The position numbers were made by a program, and so were the translations under genes. Shown one piece after another: positions 1 through 5,839 of a DNA stretch of 6,405 nt. Each line of letters opens with the position of its first letter. Position 1 is the first letter of the stretch. Source of the DNA: an uncultured Collinsella sp. (GTDB lineage Bacteria > Actinomycetota > Coriobacteriia > Coriobacteriales > Coriobacteriaceae); contig URRN01000118.1 in NCBI GenBank assembly GCA_900550185.1, positions 1 through 6,405 on the forward strand, read 5' to 3'. The notes under the pieces were generated by a model. It was not told the DNA's origin. It made no database searches and saw only the letters and a program-made list of their open reading frames with translations.

Positions 1-2
1 GG

Positions 3-109
3 CGCGGGCGTAAAGAAAACGCGTAAGCGTTTTTAGCCCGCGGGCGAGGACGCCGACAGGCGGCCGAAGCCGGTGCGGGTTCGCGAAGCGAACACGCGGA
101 TTCTCCGCG
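3..109. other. Cluster of three hairpins, no gene assigned
   Basis: Three inverted repeats lie close together. CGCGGGC (3-9) pairs perfectly with GCCCGCG (36-42) and encloses an inner AAAACGC/GCGTTTT stem (16-22 with 27-33) with a GTAA loop. GTTCGC-GAA-GCGAAC (79-93) is a perfect stem that GCG/CGC (75-77 with 95-97) can extend after one mismatch. CGCGGA-TTC-TCCGCG (95-109) is a third stem and overlaps the base of the second. The first hairpin may belong to the end of an upstream gene, since one forward frame stays open from the window edge to a TAG at 34-36, but no T-tract follows it. Nothing here supports a gene. Confidence 0.5.
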
Positions 110-181
110 CAAAGCCTCAACCCTATGCAGATGCGATGCCGATCGGACTGCAGCCTGCCATGCCCCGCATCAACGTCGCCC

Positions 182-434
182 CAGGCGGAAAATCCATCCC
201 AGAATTCCGGCTCAGACTGGGATGCGGTTTCCGGATGACGTTTCAAACGGAAACTGCATCCCGGAATCGACGCTCGGAATGGGATTCATTTTCCGGAAGA
301 CGCCTCAAGCGGAAAGTTCATCCCGGAATCCGCGCTCAGAACGGGTCGCGCTTTCCCAACGGCGGTCCAAGCGGAAAGCGCATCCCGTAATCCCGCCTCA
401 AACTGGGACGCACTTTCCGCTTCACCTGCCGCCT
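182..434. repeat. 62-bp tandem repeat, four copies, each with an internal dyad
   Basis: Four direct copies begin at 182, 244, 306 and 368. The period is exactly 62 bp for the first three; the fourth runs about 67 bp before a degenerate tail that still carries CATCCC and AAACTGGG (about 454-469). Columns kept in all copies include CGGAAA (unit positions 5-10), CATCCC (14-19), GGG (38-40) and TTTCC (47-51, except for the bases just after). GGAAA...CCC and GGG...TTTCC form the arms of an imperfect 14-bp stem (unit positions 6-19 with 38-51) around an 18-nt loop. Arm ends are invariant while the middle of the stem varies, with some pairs kept by G-T or G-C exchange. Reading frames through it are shadows without a good ribosome site. 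Its role is unknown; it could be a dispersed intergenic repeat of this lineage or part of the 5' region of the hydrolase gene. Confidence 0.9.
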
Positions 435-505
435 CAAAAAACCTGCGCGCCCTCCATCCCAAAACTGGGTAGAAGAAAGTCAAAACGCAATCGCAGGAGG
501 TCAAT

Positions 506-1384
506 ATGACTGCAGAAGATAAGGCAAAGAACGCCGGCAAGGTCGCGCTCGTCTTGGAGGGTGGCAGTTTTCGTGGGCAGTTTACCGCCGGCGTGCTCGA
601 CGTTCTCATGGAGGCCGGTGTCGAAATTCCGGCGGTGTACGGCGTCTCGGCCGGTGCGCTCAATGGCGTCAACTACAAGTCGCACCAGATCGGTCGCACC
701 AACCGAGTCAATTTGACCTTCTGCAACGACAGCCGCTACATGGGCGCCGCGTCGTTTGCGTCCACGGGTTCCATCGTGGGTTACGACTTTATCTTCAACG
801 ACGTCCAGGACCGCCTGGATCCTTTTGATAACGAGACGTTCGACGCCAGCCCTATCGAGATGTACGCCGTCGCGACGGACATGCTCTTTGGAACCGCCAC
901 GTACCTGCCGGTCAAAAGCGCCGTACTTGACCTCGACGCTGTGCGCGCATCGACGTCGCTGCCGCTGGTGACGCCGTCGGTCGAGATCGACGGGCACAAA
1001 TACGTCGACGGCGGCGTAGCCGATTCGGTCCCTATCGAGCACGTGCTGGAGGAGGCGGGCTTCGATCGCGCGGTTGTCATTGTCACGCAGGACCGCTCGT
1101 ACGAGAAAAAGCCCTACGAGTTTATGCCCGCCGCACGCGCCCGCTATGCCGACTATCCCTACCTGCTCGAGGCTATCGAGACGCGCCACGACCGCTATAA
1201 CATCCAGCGAATGCATCTGTGGAAGTATGAGCGCGAGGGCCGCGCGCTGGTCGTTGCTCCGCAAAAGCCGGTCGAGGTCGGTCACGTTGAGCACGATTCG
1301 GCAAAGCTCCTCGACCTGTATATTCAGGGCCGCCAGGAGGCAAAGCGCCTACTGAGTGATATCGAGGCATTTGTCGAGCGCTAG
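506..1384 (+). CDS. Patatin-like phospholipase family serine hydrolase
   Basis: A 292-residue patatin-family protein, expected to be a lipid acyl hydrolase with a Ser-Asp dyad. The oxyanion-hole loop is EGGSFRG (18-24), the nucleophile elbow is GVSAG (46-50, Ser48), and the catalytic Asp lies in VDGGVADSVPI (Asp168). The C-terminal part (about 245-290, APQKPVEVGHVEHD then KLLDLYIQG) resembles the extra C-terminal domain of YjjU-like bacterial patatins, so I place it there rather than with the shorter RssA group. Length fits Gram-positive members. No signal peptide or membrane helix is visible, so it is probably cytosolic. The ATG at 506 follows AGGAGG (495-500) by 5 nt. No clear promoter is seen before it; the repeat array ends about 70 nt upstream. 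It is separated from rplM by 157 nt containing a separate promoter. Its natural substrate cannot be told from sequence. Confidence 0.93.
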   Translation: MTAEDKAKNAGKVALVLEGGSFRGQFTAGVLDVLMEAGVEIPAVYGVSAGALNGVNYKSHQIGRTNRVNLTFCNDSRYMGAASFASTGSIVGYDFIFNDVQDRLDPFDNETFDASPIEMYAVATDMLFGTATYLPVKSAVLDLDAVRASTSLPLVTPSVEIDGHKYVDGGVADSVPIEHVLEEAGFDRAVVIVTQDRSYEKKPYEFMPAARARYADYPYLLEAIETRHDRYNIQRMHLWKYEREGRALVVAPQKPVEVGHVEHDSAKLLDLYIQGRQEAKRLLSDIEAFVER

Positions 1385-1447
1385 TGTCGCGACGTCATGA
1401 CCCATGGATGACATGTGCAGAAACTCTGGTCGGAGCCAAAATACCTG

Positions 1448-1475
1448 TTGACTCGGACGGCGAGCGGGGTAATAT
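1448..1475 (+). promoter_or_regulatory. Predicted sigma-70-type promoter of rplM-rpsI
   Basis: TTGACT (1448-1453) matches five of six bases of the -35 consensus. After 16 bp, TAATAT (1470-1475) is a good -10 box. The expected start is near 1481-1483, giving a leader of about 60 nt before the GTG of rplM. This is the best promoter match in the window, as expected for a highly expressed ribosomal protein operon. Confidence 0.75.
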
Positions 1476-1481
1476 GGACGG

Positions 1482-1513
1482 GTTACTTGCAGAGCCCCGT
1501 GAATCTCTGTAAC
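1482..1513 (+). promoter_or_regulatory. Hairpin at the predicted 5' end of the rplM mRNA
   Basis: CAGAG (1490-1494) pairs with CTCTG (1505-1509), and GTTA (1482-1485) with TAAC (1510-1513) across a 4-nt bulge. The stem would start at the predicted first transcribed base. In several bacteria L13 is known to regulate its own operon through the leader, so this stem could be a regulatory or 5'-protecting element. That role is inferred; I could not match it to the published L13 leader consensus. Confidence 0.35.
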
Positions 1514-1541
1514 AACACGTACTGTACATGGAGGAGTCTAA

Positions 1542-1985
1542 GTGATTTCGAAATCGACTCACTACGCCAAGCAGGGCGAGGTCCAGCGCAACTGGGTTCT
1601 CGTCGACGCCGATGGTGCTGTCCTGGGCCGTCTTGCCACCCAGATCGCAATGATCCTGCGCGGTAAGAACAAGCCCCAGTTCACGCCCAACAGCGACTGC
1701 GGCGACTTCGTTGTCGTCATCAACGCCGATAAGGTCCAGCTTACCGGTAACAAGGCCGACACGAAGACCTATTATCGCCACAGCGGCTACAACGGCGGCC
1801 TCAAGGCTGAGAGCTTCCGCCAGGCTATGGAGAAGCACCCGGAGAAGGTCATCGAGCGCGCCGTTCGCGGTATGCTGCCCAAGACCACCCTCGGCCGTGC
1901 CCAGATGACCAAGCTTAAGGTCTACGCTGGTGCCGAGCATCCGCACGCTGCCCAGAACCCCACGAAGATTGAGCTGGAGGCTTAA
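1542..1985 (+). CDS. rplM: 50S ribosomal protein L13
   Basis: A 147-residue L13, an early-assembly protein of the large ribosomal subunit that binds 23S rRNA. Typical segments are RNWVLVDADGAVLGRLAT (16-33), the YYRHSGYNGG loop (77-86) and the signature around VRGMLPKTTLGR (108-119) followed by LKVYAGAEHPHAAQNP (125-140). Length is normal for the family. The start is a GTG at 1542, chosen because GGAGGAG (1530-1536) ends 5 nt before it and the protein then begins as other L13 proteins do. An ATG at 1528 is in another frame and hits a stop after five codons. It is the first gene of the rplM-rpsI pair; only 2 nt separate its TAA from the rpsI ATG. Confidence 0.98.
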   Translation: MISKSTHYAKQGEVQRNWVLVDADGAVLGRLATQIAMILRGKNKPQFTPNSDCGDFVVVINADKVQLTGNKADTKTYYRHSGYNGGLKAESFRQAMEKHPEKVIERAVRGMLPKTTLGRAQMTKLKVYAGAEHPHAAQNPTKIELEA

Positions 1986-1987
1986 AG

Positions 1988-2383
<396 letters not shown>

Positions 2384-2388
2384 GGTTT

Positions 2389-2405
2389 TATCTCCTTTCG
2401 AGATA
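2389..2405. other. Small perfect inverted repeat after rpsI
   Basis: TATCTC (2389-2394) and GAGATA (2400-2405) flank a CTTTC loop, just past the rpsI stop and 9 nt before the terminator stem. The right arm overlaps TACAAT (2404-2409), which resembles a -10 box, but no -35 match lies at a suitable distance and transcription from it would begin inside the terminator. It may protect the 3' end of the message or be chance. Confidence 0.4.
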
Positions 2406-2413
2406 CAATGTAC

Positions 2414-2457
2414 AAGCGGGGCCTGCCGATTCCTCGGCGGGTCCCGCTTTTCTTTTT
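2414..2457 (+). terminator. Intrinsic terminator of rplM-rpsI
   Basis: AAGCGGGGCCTGCCG (2414-2428) pairs with CGGCGGGTCCCGCTT (2435-2449) over 15 bp, with two G-T pairs and an ATTCCT loop. A T-rich tail (TTCTTTTT) follows. This is a classic Rho-independent terminator and separates the ribosomal pair from glmM. Confidence 0.92.
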
Positions 2458-2506
2458 CGACTAGGGTGGGCGGTTGTATATCGCCTGCTAGGGAAGGAGC
2501 GATCCT

Positions 2507-3844
2507 ATGCCCCAGAACATCTTCGGTACCGACGGCGTCCGTGGCGTCGCCAATGCCGACCTCTCGTGCGACCTCGCGTTTCGCCTGGGCCGCGCGGCGA
2601 CCAAGTTCCTTGGCCCGGACATCTGCATCGGCCGCGACACGCGCCTTTCGGGTACCATGCTCGAGAGTGCTCTGACCGCTGGCATTATGGCAGAGGGCGG
2701 CTGTCCGCATTGCTGCGGCGTTATCCCTACGCCGGCCGTGGCGCTGCTCACCGTCCAAAATGAGCTCGACGGCGGCATCGTCATCTCCGCTTCGCATAAT
2801 CCGCCGGAGTTCAACGGCATCAAGTTCTTTAGCCGCAAGGGCATGAAGCTTCCCGATGCTGTCGAGGAAGAGATCAGCGCCTGGGTCATGTCCGAGGAAG
2901 CCATGGCTGCCGACACGCTGCCGACCGGTGCCGGCGTGGGCCACATCATCAAGATGAAGGACGCTCGCAAGGCATACGTCGACCACGCCATCGATACGCT
3001 TGATGGCCTGAGGCTCGATGGCCTAGTCGTTGCCGTCGACTGCGGTCATGGTGCTTCCTGCCAGACTACGCCCGCCGCGCTGCAGCGCCTGGGTGCCACG
3101 GTCCATGCCATCAACACCGATTACTGTGGCACTGACATTAACGTTGAGTGCGGCTCTACGCACCTTGAGCCCCTGCGCGAGCTCGTGCTGCGCACCCACG
3201 CCGATATCGGCCTGGCCCACGACGGCGACGCCGATCGCGTGCTGTTCGTGGACAGCGAGGGCAATGAGATCGACGGTGACTACATCCTGGCTATCTGCGG
3301 TTCCGACCTGGCCGCTCGCGGCAAGCTCGCCAACTCCGAGATCGTCTCGACCGTCATGTGCAACCTGGGCTTCTCCATCGCTATGAAGGAGCAGGGCTTC
3401 GAAATGGTTCAGACCGCCGTGGGCGATCGCTACGTTCTGGAGCGTATGCTCGCGGATGGCGCCGTCATCGGCGGCGAACAGTCCGGCCACATCATCTTCC
3501 TGGAGCACAACACCACCGGTGACGGCCTGGTGACGGCTCTTCAGCTGCTGGCCGTGCTCAAGCGCACCGGTCGTACCCTCACCGATCTTGCCGGCATCAT
3601 GAAGAAGTACCCGCAGGTACTCGTCAACGTGCATTCCGACAACAAGGCTGGTCTGGACGATTGCCAGCCCATCTGGGATGCTGTCGCTGCTGCCGAGAAG
3701 GAACTTGACGGCCGCGGTCGCATTCTGGTGCGTCCGAGCGGTACCGAGCCGCTGGTCCGCGTTATGGCCGAGGCCGAGACGCACGAGCTGACCCAGCGCG
3801 TTGTTGACGACATCGTCGAGGTTGTCAAGCGCGAACTTCCCTAA
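2507..3844 (+). CDS. glmM: Phosphoglucosamine mutase
   Basis: A 445-residue GlmM of the alpha-D-phosphohexomutase family. It interconverts glucosamine-6-phosphate and glucosamine-1-phosphate on the way to UDP-GlcNAc and peptidoglycan. The N-terminus FGTDGVRG (6-13) is typical. The phosphoserine loop is ISASHNPPEFNG (93-104), with Ser96 as the phosphorylated residue by alignment to E. coli Ser102. The Mg-binding loop is DGDADR (239-244), the sugar-binding loop GGEQSGH (322-328), and the phosphate-binding loop RPSGTEPLVRVM (409-420). All key residues are present and length is standard. The ATG at 2507 follows GGAAGGAG (2492-2499) by 7 nt. Its place after rplM-rpsI is common in Actinobacteria, but the terminator before it implies its own promoter or read-through; TATATC at 2477-2482 is a possible -10 with only a weak -35. 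Confidence 0.97.
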   Translation: MPQNIFGTDGVRGVANADLSCDLAFRLGRAATKFLGPDICIGRDTRLSGTMLESALTAGIMAEGGCPHCCGVIPTPAVALLTVQNELDGGIVISASHNPPEFNGIKFFSRKGMKLPDAVEEEISAWVMSEEAMAADTLPTGAGVGHIIKMKDARKAYVDHAIDTLDGLRLDGLVVAVDCGHGASCQTTPAALQRLGATVHAINTDYCGTDINVECGSTHLEPLRELVLRTHADIGLAHDGDADRVLFVDSEGNEIDGDYILAICGSDLAARGKLANSEIVSTVMCNLGFSIAMKEQGFEMVQTAVGDRYVLERMLADGAVIGGEQSGHIIFLEHNTTGDGLVTALQLLAVLKRTGRTLTDLAGIMKKYPQVLVNVHSDNKAGLDDCQPIWDAVAAAEKELDGRGRILVRPSGTEPLVRVMAEAETHELTQRVVDDIVEVVKRELP

Positions 3845-3874
3845 TGGTCAAAAACGAGTGCCAAGTGGTAAACT
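3845..3874 (+). promoter_or_regulatory. Possible promoter of the EIIA gene
   Basis: TGGTCA (3845-3850) and TAAACT (3869-3874) each match four of six consensus bases, with an 18-bp spacer and a TGG extension before the -10. It sits right after the glmM stop and 41 nt before the EIIA start. No terminator separates glmM from this gene, so read-through from glmM is also possible. Confidence 0.35.
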
Positions 3875-3915
3875 GTTAAGGCTATTTTGGTCGATTGGTA
3901 TGTCCGAGGGGGAGC

Positions 3916-4413
3916 ATGTTCACTAAAGTCCTAAGGTCTTTTGGTATGCGTGGTCGAGTCCTTACGCTGGATGCTCCCATCTCGGGCGACGTCATTCCGC
4001 TTTCCGAGGTAAACGACCAGACATTTGCCACCGGCCTTTTGGGCCAGGGCGTGGCGATTCAGCCTACCGGCACGCGTGTGATTGCACCGGCTGATGCCAA
4101 GGTCGAGGCCATTTTTCCCACGGGACACGCTGTTGCGCTTAACACGGTCGATGGCTTGGACGTGCTCATCCACGTTGGTTTGGACACTGTTCAGCTTGAG
4201 GGCAAGCACTTTACCGTACATGCGCAAGTGGGCGACATCGTCCATAAGGGCGATGTGCTCATTGAGTTCGATCGCGAGGCAATTGCTGCCGAGGGCTACG
4301 ATGTGACGGTTCCCATCTTGGTGTGCAACTCTGTTGAGTTTTCGAGCATCAAGGGTTCCGTTGGCGTGCATGTCGAAGAGATGGACCAGCTCATCGTTGC
4401 TCGCGAGCGCTAA
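3916..4413 (+). CDS. crr: PTS glucose-family EIIA component
   Basis: A 165-residue single-domain EIIA of the Glc/GlcNAc family. It accepts phosphate from HPr and passes it to an EIIB during sugar uptake at the membrane. The fold order fits: LDAPISGDVIPL (18-29), AIQPTGTRVIAPADA (47-61), FPTGHAVAL (67-75), VLIHVGLDTVQLEG (83-96) and GDVLIEFD (112-119). His71 and His86 match E. coli His75 and the phosphorylated His90. It stands alone, without EIIB or EIIC, so a partner permease must be elsewhere. The ATG at 3916 follows a purine-rich GAGGGGGAG (3906-3914). The frame is open back to a TTG at 3895, but that start has no ribosome site and adds residues not seen in the family. Its setting between glmM and nagB suggests a role in amino-sugar uptake, which is inferred. 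The symbol is by family; glucose itself is not proven as substrate. Confidence 0.93.
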   Translation: MFTKVLRSFGMRGRVLTLDAPISGDVIPLSEVNDQTFATGLLGQGVAIQPTGTRVIAPADAKVEAIFPTGHAVALNTVDGLDVLIHVGLDTVQLEGKHFTVHAQVGDIVHKGDVLIEFDREAIAAEGYDVTVPILVCNSVEFSSIKGSVGVHVEEMDQLIVARER

Positions 4414-4453
4414 CAAGTGCACGTGGCCATTAGCCTACAATTCAAACACGTTT

Positions 4454-4487
4454 ACGGAGGGCGCCCTTGAAAGAGGGCGCCCTCCGT
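4454..4487 (+). terminator. Very strong hairpin after the EIIA gene, without T-tract
   Basis: ACGGAGGGCGCCCTT (4454-4468) pairs with GAGGGCGCCCTCCGT (4473-4487): 15 bp with a single G-T pair and a GAAA tetraloop. It lies 40 nt after the EIIA stop. The following bases (GGCAAGATGGG) are not T-rich, so a canonical intrinsic terminator is not shown. It may be a tail-less actinobacterial-type terminator, an RNA-stabilising 3' end, or the first element of the nagB leader. TACAAT at 4436-4441 could be a -10 box placing a start just before it, but no -35 supports this. Confidence 0.5.
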
Positions 4488-4504
4488 GGCAAGATGGGAT
4501 TTGT

Positions 4505-4631
4505 CCGAAGCTAAACGGCTTTGGGTCACCGTGGACGGGCAGGGGCCTCGACGCGGCTAGACACGAGACACATACATTACGCGACCTCGCCCTGGTGGCC
4601 GCACACGTTGGTTGCGGCCGACGCGGGCCGC
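4505..4631 (+). promoter_or_regulatory. Structured leader region of nagB with competing stems
   Basis: CCGAAGC (4505-4511) pairs with GCTTTGG (4518-4524). Further down, GGCCGCA (4597-4603) pairs perfectly with TGCGGCC (4613-4619). The right arm of that stem can pair instead with GGCCGC (4626-4631), as GCGGCC (4614-4619) around a GACGCG loop. Arms one and three are the same sequence and exclude each other. This is the layout expected of a switching leader, but no known riboswitch class is recognised and no T-tract or masked ribosome site is shown. A promoter for nagB was not identified with confidence. Confidence 0.35.
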
Positions 4632-4685
4632 GGGCAAGTGCTTGTAAGGGGAGCCTTGCCTCTCTTGTACGAGAAAGGACGCGTA

Positions 4686-5414
4686 ATGAAGATCATTAAA
4701 GCTAAAGACTACGAGGATATGAGCCGCAAGGCCGCCAATATCATCTCGGCCCAAGTTATCCTCAAGCCCGATTGCGTGTTGGGTCTTGCCACCGGCTCCA
4801 CCCCGATTGGCGCCTACAAGCAGCTCGCCGCTTGGTACGAGAAGGGCGACGTCGACTTCGCCGAGGTCAGCACCTATAACCTGGACGAGTATCGTGGTCT
4901 TTCGCACGACGATCCCCAGAGCTATCACTACTTTATGCGCGAGAACTTCTTCGATCACATCAATATCGATCTGAACAACACGCACGTGCCCGATGGCTCC
5001 AACCCCGATGCCGCCGCTGCCTGCTCCGAGTACGACAAGATTGTCGCTGCCGCCGGTTACCCGGATCTGCAGCTGCTCGGTATCGGTAATAATGGCCACA
5101 TCGGCTTCAACGAGCCCGATGACCACTTCTCCAAGGGTACGCACTGCGTCGACCTGACCGAGAGCACCATTCAGGCCAACAGCCGCCTGTTCGACAGCAT
5201 CGATGATGTGCCCCGTCAGGCTTACACCATGGGCACCCAGACCATCATGTATGCCCGCATGATCCTGGTCGTTGCCAACGGCGAGGCCAAGGCCCAGGCC
5301 GTGCACGATATGTGCTATGGCCCGGTTACGCCCAAGTGCCCGGCTTCGATCCTGCAGCTGCACACCAACTGCGTTGTCGTTGCTGACGAGGCCGCTCTTT
5401 CGCTCTGCGAGTAA
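4686..5414 (+). CDS. nagB: Glucosamine-6-phosphate deaminase
   Basis: A 242-residue NagB that converts glucosamine-6-phosphate and water to fructose-6-phosphate and ammonia, feeding amino sugars into glycolysis. The phosphate-binding loop is GLATGSTPIGAYKQL (33-47). NLDEYRGL (65-72) holds Asp67, the general base. The catalytic segment is GIGNNGHIGFNEP (132-144), with His138 and Glu143 matching E. coli His143 and Glu148; Asn136 stands where E. coli has Asp141, as in many Gram-positive NagB proteins. Length fits the shorter Gram-positive type, which lacks the allosteric C-terminal extension of the E. coli enzyme. The ATG at 4686 follows AAAGGA (4674-4679). The frame is open upstream to about 4521, but the family N-terminus (MKIIKAKDYEDMS) fixes the start. 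It is followed by its own terminator. Confidence 0.96.
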   Translation: MKIIKAKDYEDMSRKAANIISAQVILKPDCVLGLATGSTPIGAYKQLAAWYEKGDVDFAEVSTYNLDEYRGLSHDDPQSYHYFMRENFFDHINIDLNNTHVPDGSNPDAAAACSEYDKIVAAAGYPDLQLLGIGNNGHIGFNEPDDHFSKGTHCVDLTESTIQANSRLFDSIDDVPRQAYTMGTQTIMYARMILVVANGEAKAQAVHDMCYGPVTPKCPASILQLHTNCVVVADEAALSLCE

Positions 5415-5443
5415 CGCGATCAAGCAATCTTACATAGCTTCTC

Positions 5444-5473
5444 AAAAGGCCCTCGCTTTGCGGGGGCCTTTTT
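5444..5473 (+). terminator. Intrinsic terminator of nagB
   Basis: AAAAGGCCCTCGC (5444-5456) pairs with GCGGGGGCCTTTT (5460-5472) through 13 bp with one G-T pair and a TTT loop, ending in a run of five T. It starts 30 nt after the nagB stop and is a textbook Rho-independent terminator. The A-run at its left arm gives weak potential on the other strand too, but no gene is seen there. Confidence 0.93.
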
Positions 5474-5521
5474 AGTGGACATACGCCGTGGCGTATACAT
5501 GACGGAAACCTTGCCGCGTGC

Positions 5522-5550
5522 TTGACTGGAGGGTTTTAAATTTTTGTGAT
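5522..5550 (+). promoter_or_regulatory. Possible promoter upstream of the regulator gene
   Basis: TTGACT (5522-5527) matches five of six -35 bases. TGTGAT (5545-5550), 17 bp on, matches four of six -10 bases. The start would be near 5557, giving a leader of about 300 nt before the MalT-like gene that contains the 5564-5593 stem and the 5617-5630 palindrome. TTGCCA at 5754-5759 is a weaker candidate nearer to the gene. Confidence 0.3.
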
Positions 5551-5839
5551 TCATTCTATAGCAGATTCTATGCACATTTGCCACCATAGAGTCGCAGGCG
5601 GTAGCGAGGAGTAGGCGAGTTGCGCAACTCAAATAAAAATAGCTGACTGCGCTACACTGCAAATGGGATGGGACATGCTGGCAAGCGCATTGACCTGCGC
5701 AAAGACCTATTGATCGGGGGATAAGTTACCATCGGGCCTCGCTGTACAAAAACTTGCCAAACACGTACCGGCAGACAATTAAAAACTCTAAGTCGCGCTA
5801 TTCACGGGGCGGCTCATATGGTCCTGCAGCTACGGTGTC

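Noticed and set aside
1..36. Possible C-terminal tail of an upstream gene ending at TAG 34-36 (or TAA 24-26 in another frame)
   Set aside because: Only 7 to 11 codons are visible, two forward frames are equally possible, and the same bases are explained by a hairpin.
182..434. CRISPR array
   Set aside because: Units are contiguous and diverged, without alternating constant repeats and unique spacers, and no cas gene is present.
73..509. Forward frames of 95-105 codons through the repeat array
   Set aside because: They lack ribosome sites, follow the repeat units, and have unlike, Arg/Pro/Ser-rich products with no recognisable domain.
434..1294. Long reverse-strand frame of 286 codons opposite the patatin-like gene
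   Set aside because: It is antisense to a gene with clear catalytic motifs; long reverse frames are common in GC-rich genes.
1528..1545. Five-codon frame starting at ATG 1528 and overlapping the rplM start
   Set aside because: The ATG is part of the Shine-Dalgarno stretch and has no ribosome site of its own; translational coupling is possible but unsupported.
3880..3905. DasR/NagR-type operator before the EIIA gene
   Set aside because: TTGGTCGATTGGTA shares only one half-site with the TGGTCTAGACCA-type dyad and has no inverted second half.
3900..3926. Eight-codon frame starting at ATG 3900 before the EIIA gene
   Set aside because: It overlaps the ribosome site of the EIIA gene in a different frame and lacks its own.
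4521..4685. N-terminal extension of NagB by up to 55 residues
   Set aside because: The extension has no family counterpart and no good ribosome site, while ATG 4686 has AAAGGA at a proper distance and the usual NagB N-terminus.
4488..4685. glmS ribozyme or known riboswitch before nagB
   Set aside because: I do not see the conserved core of any class I know; only generic stems are supported.
5420..5662. Reverse-strand frame of 80 codons over the nagB terminator
   Set aside because: It runs through the terminator hairpin and several palindromes and resembles no known protein.
5668..5724. Short frame of 18 codons beginning MGHAGKRIDLRKD
   Set aside because: The peptide looks plausible, and TACACT (5653-5658) could be a -10 for a leaderless message, but there is no -35, no ribosome site and no known homologue in mind.
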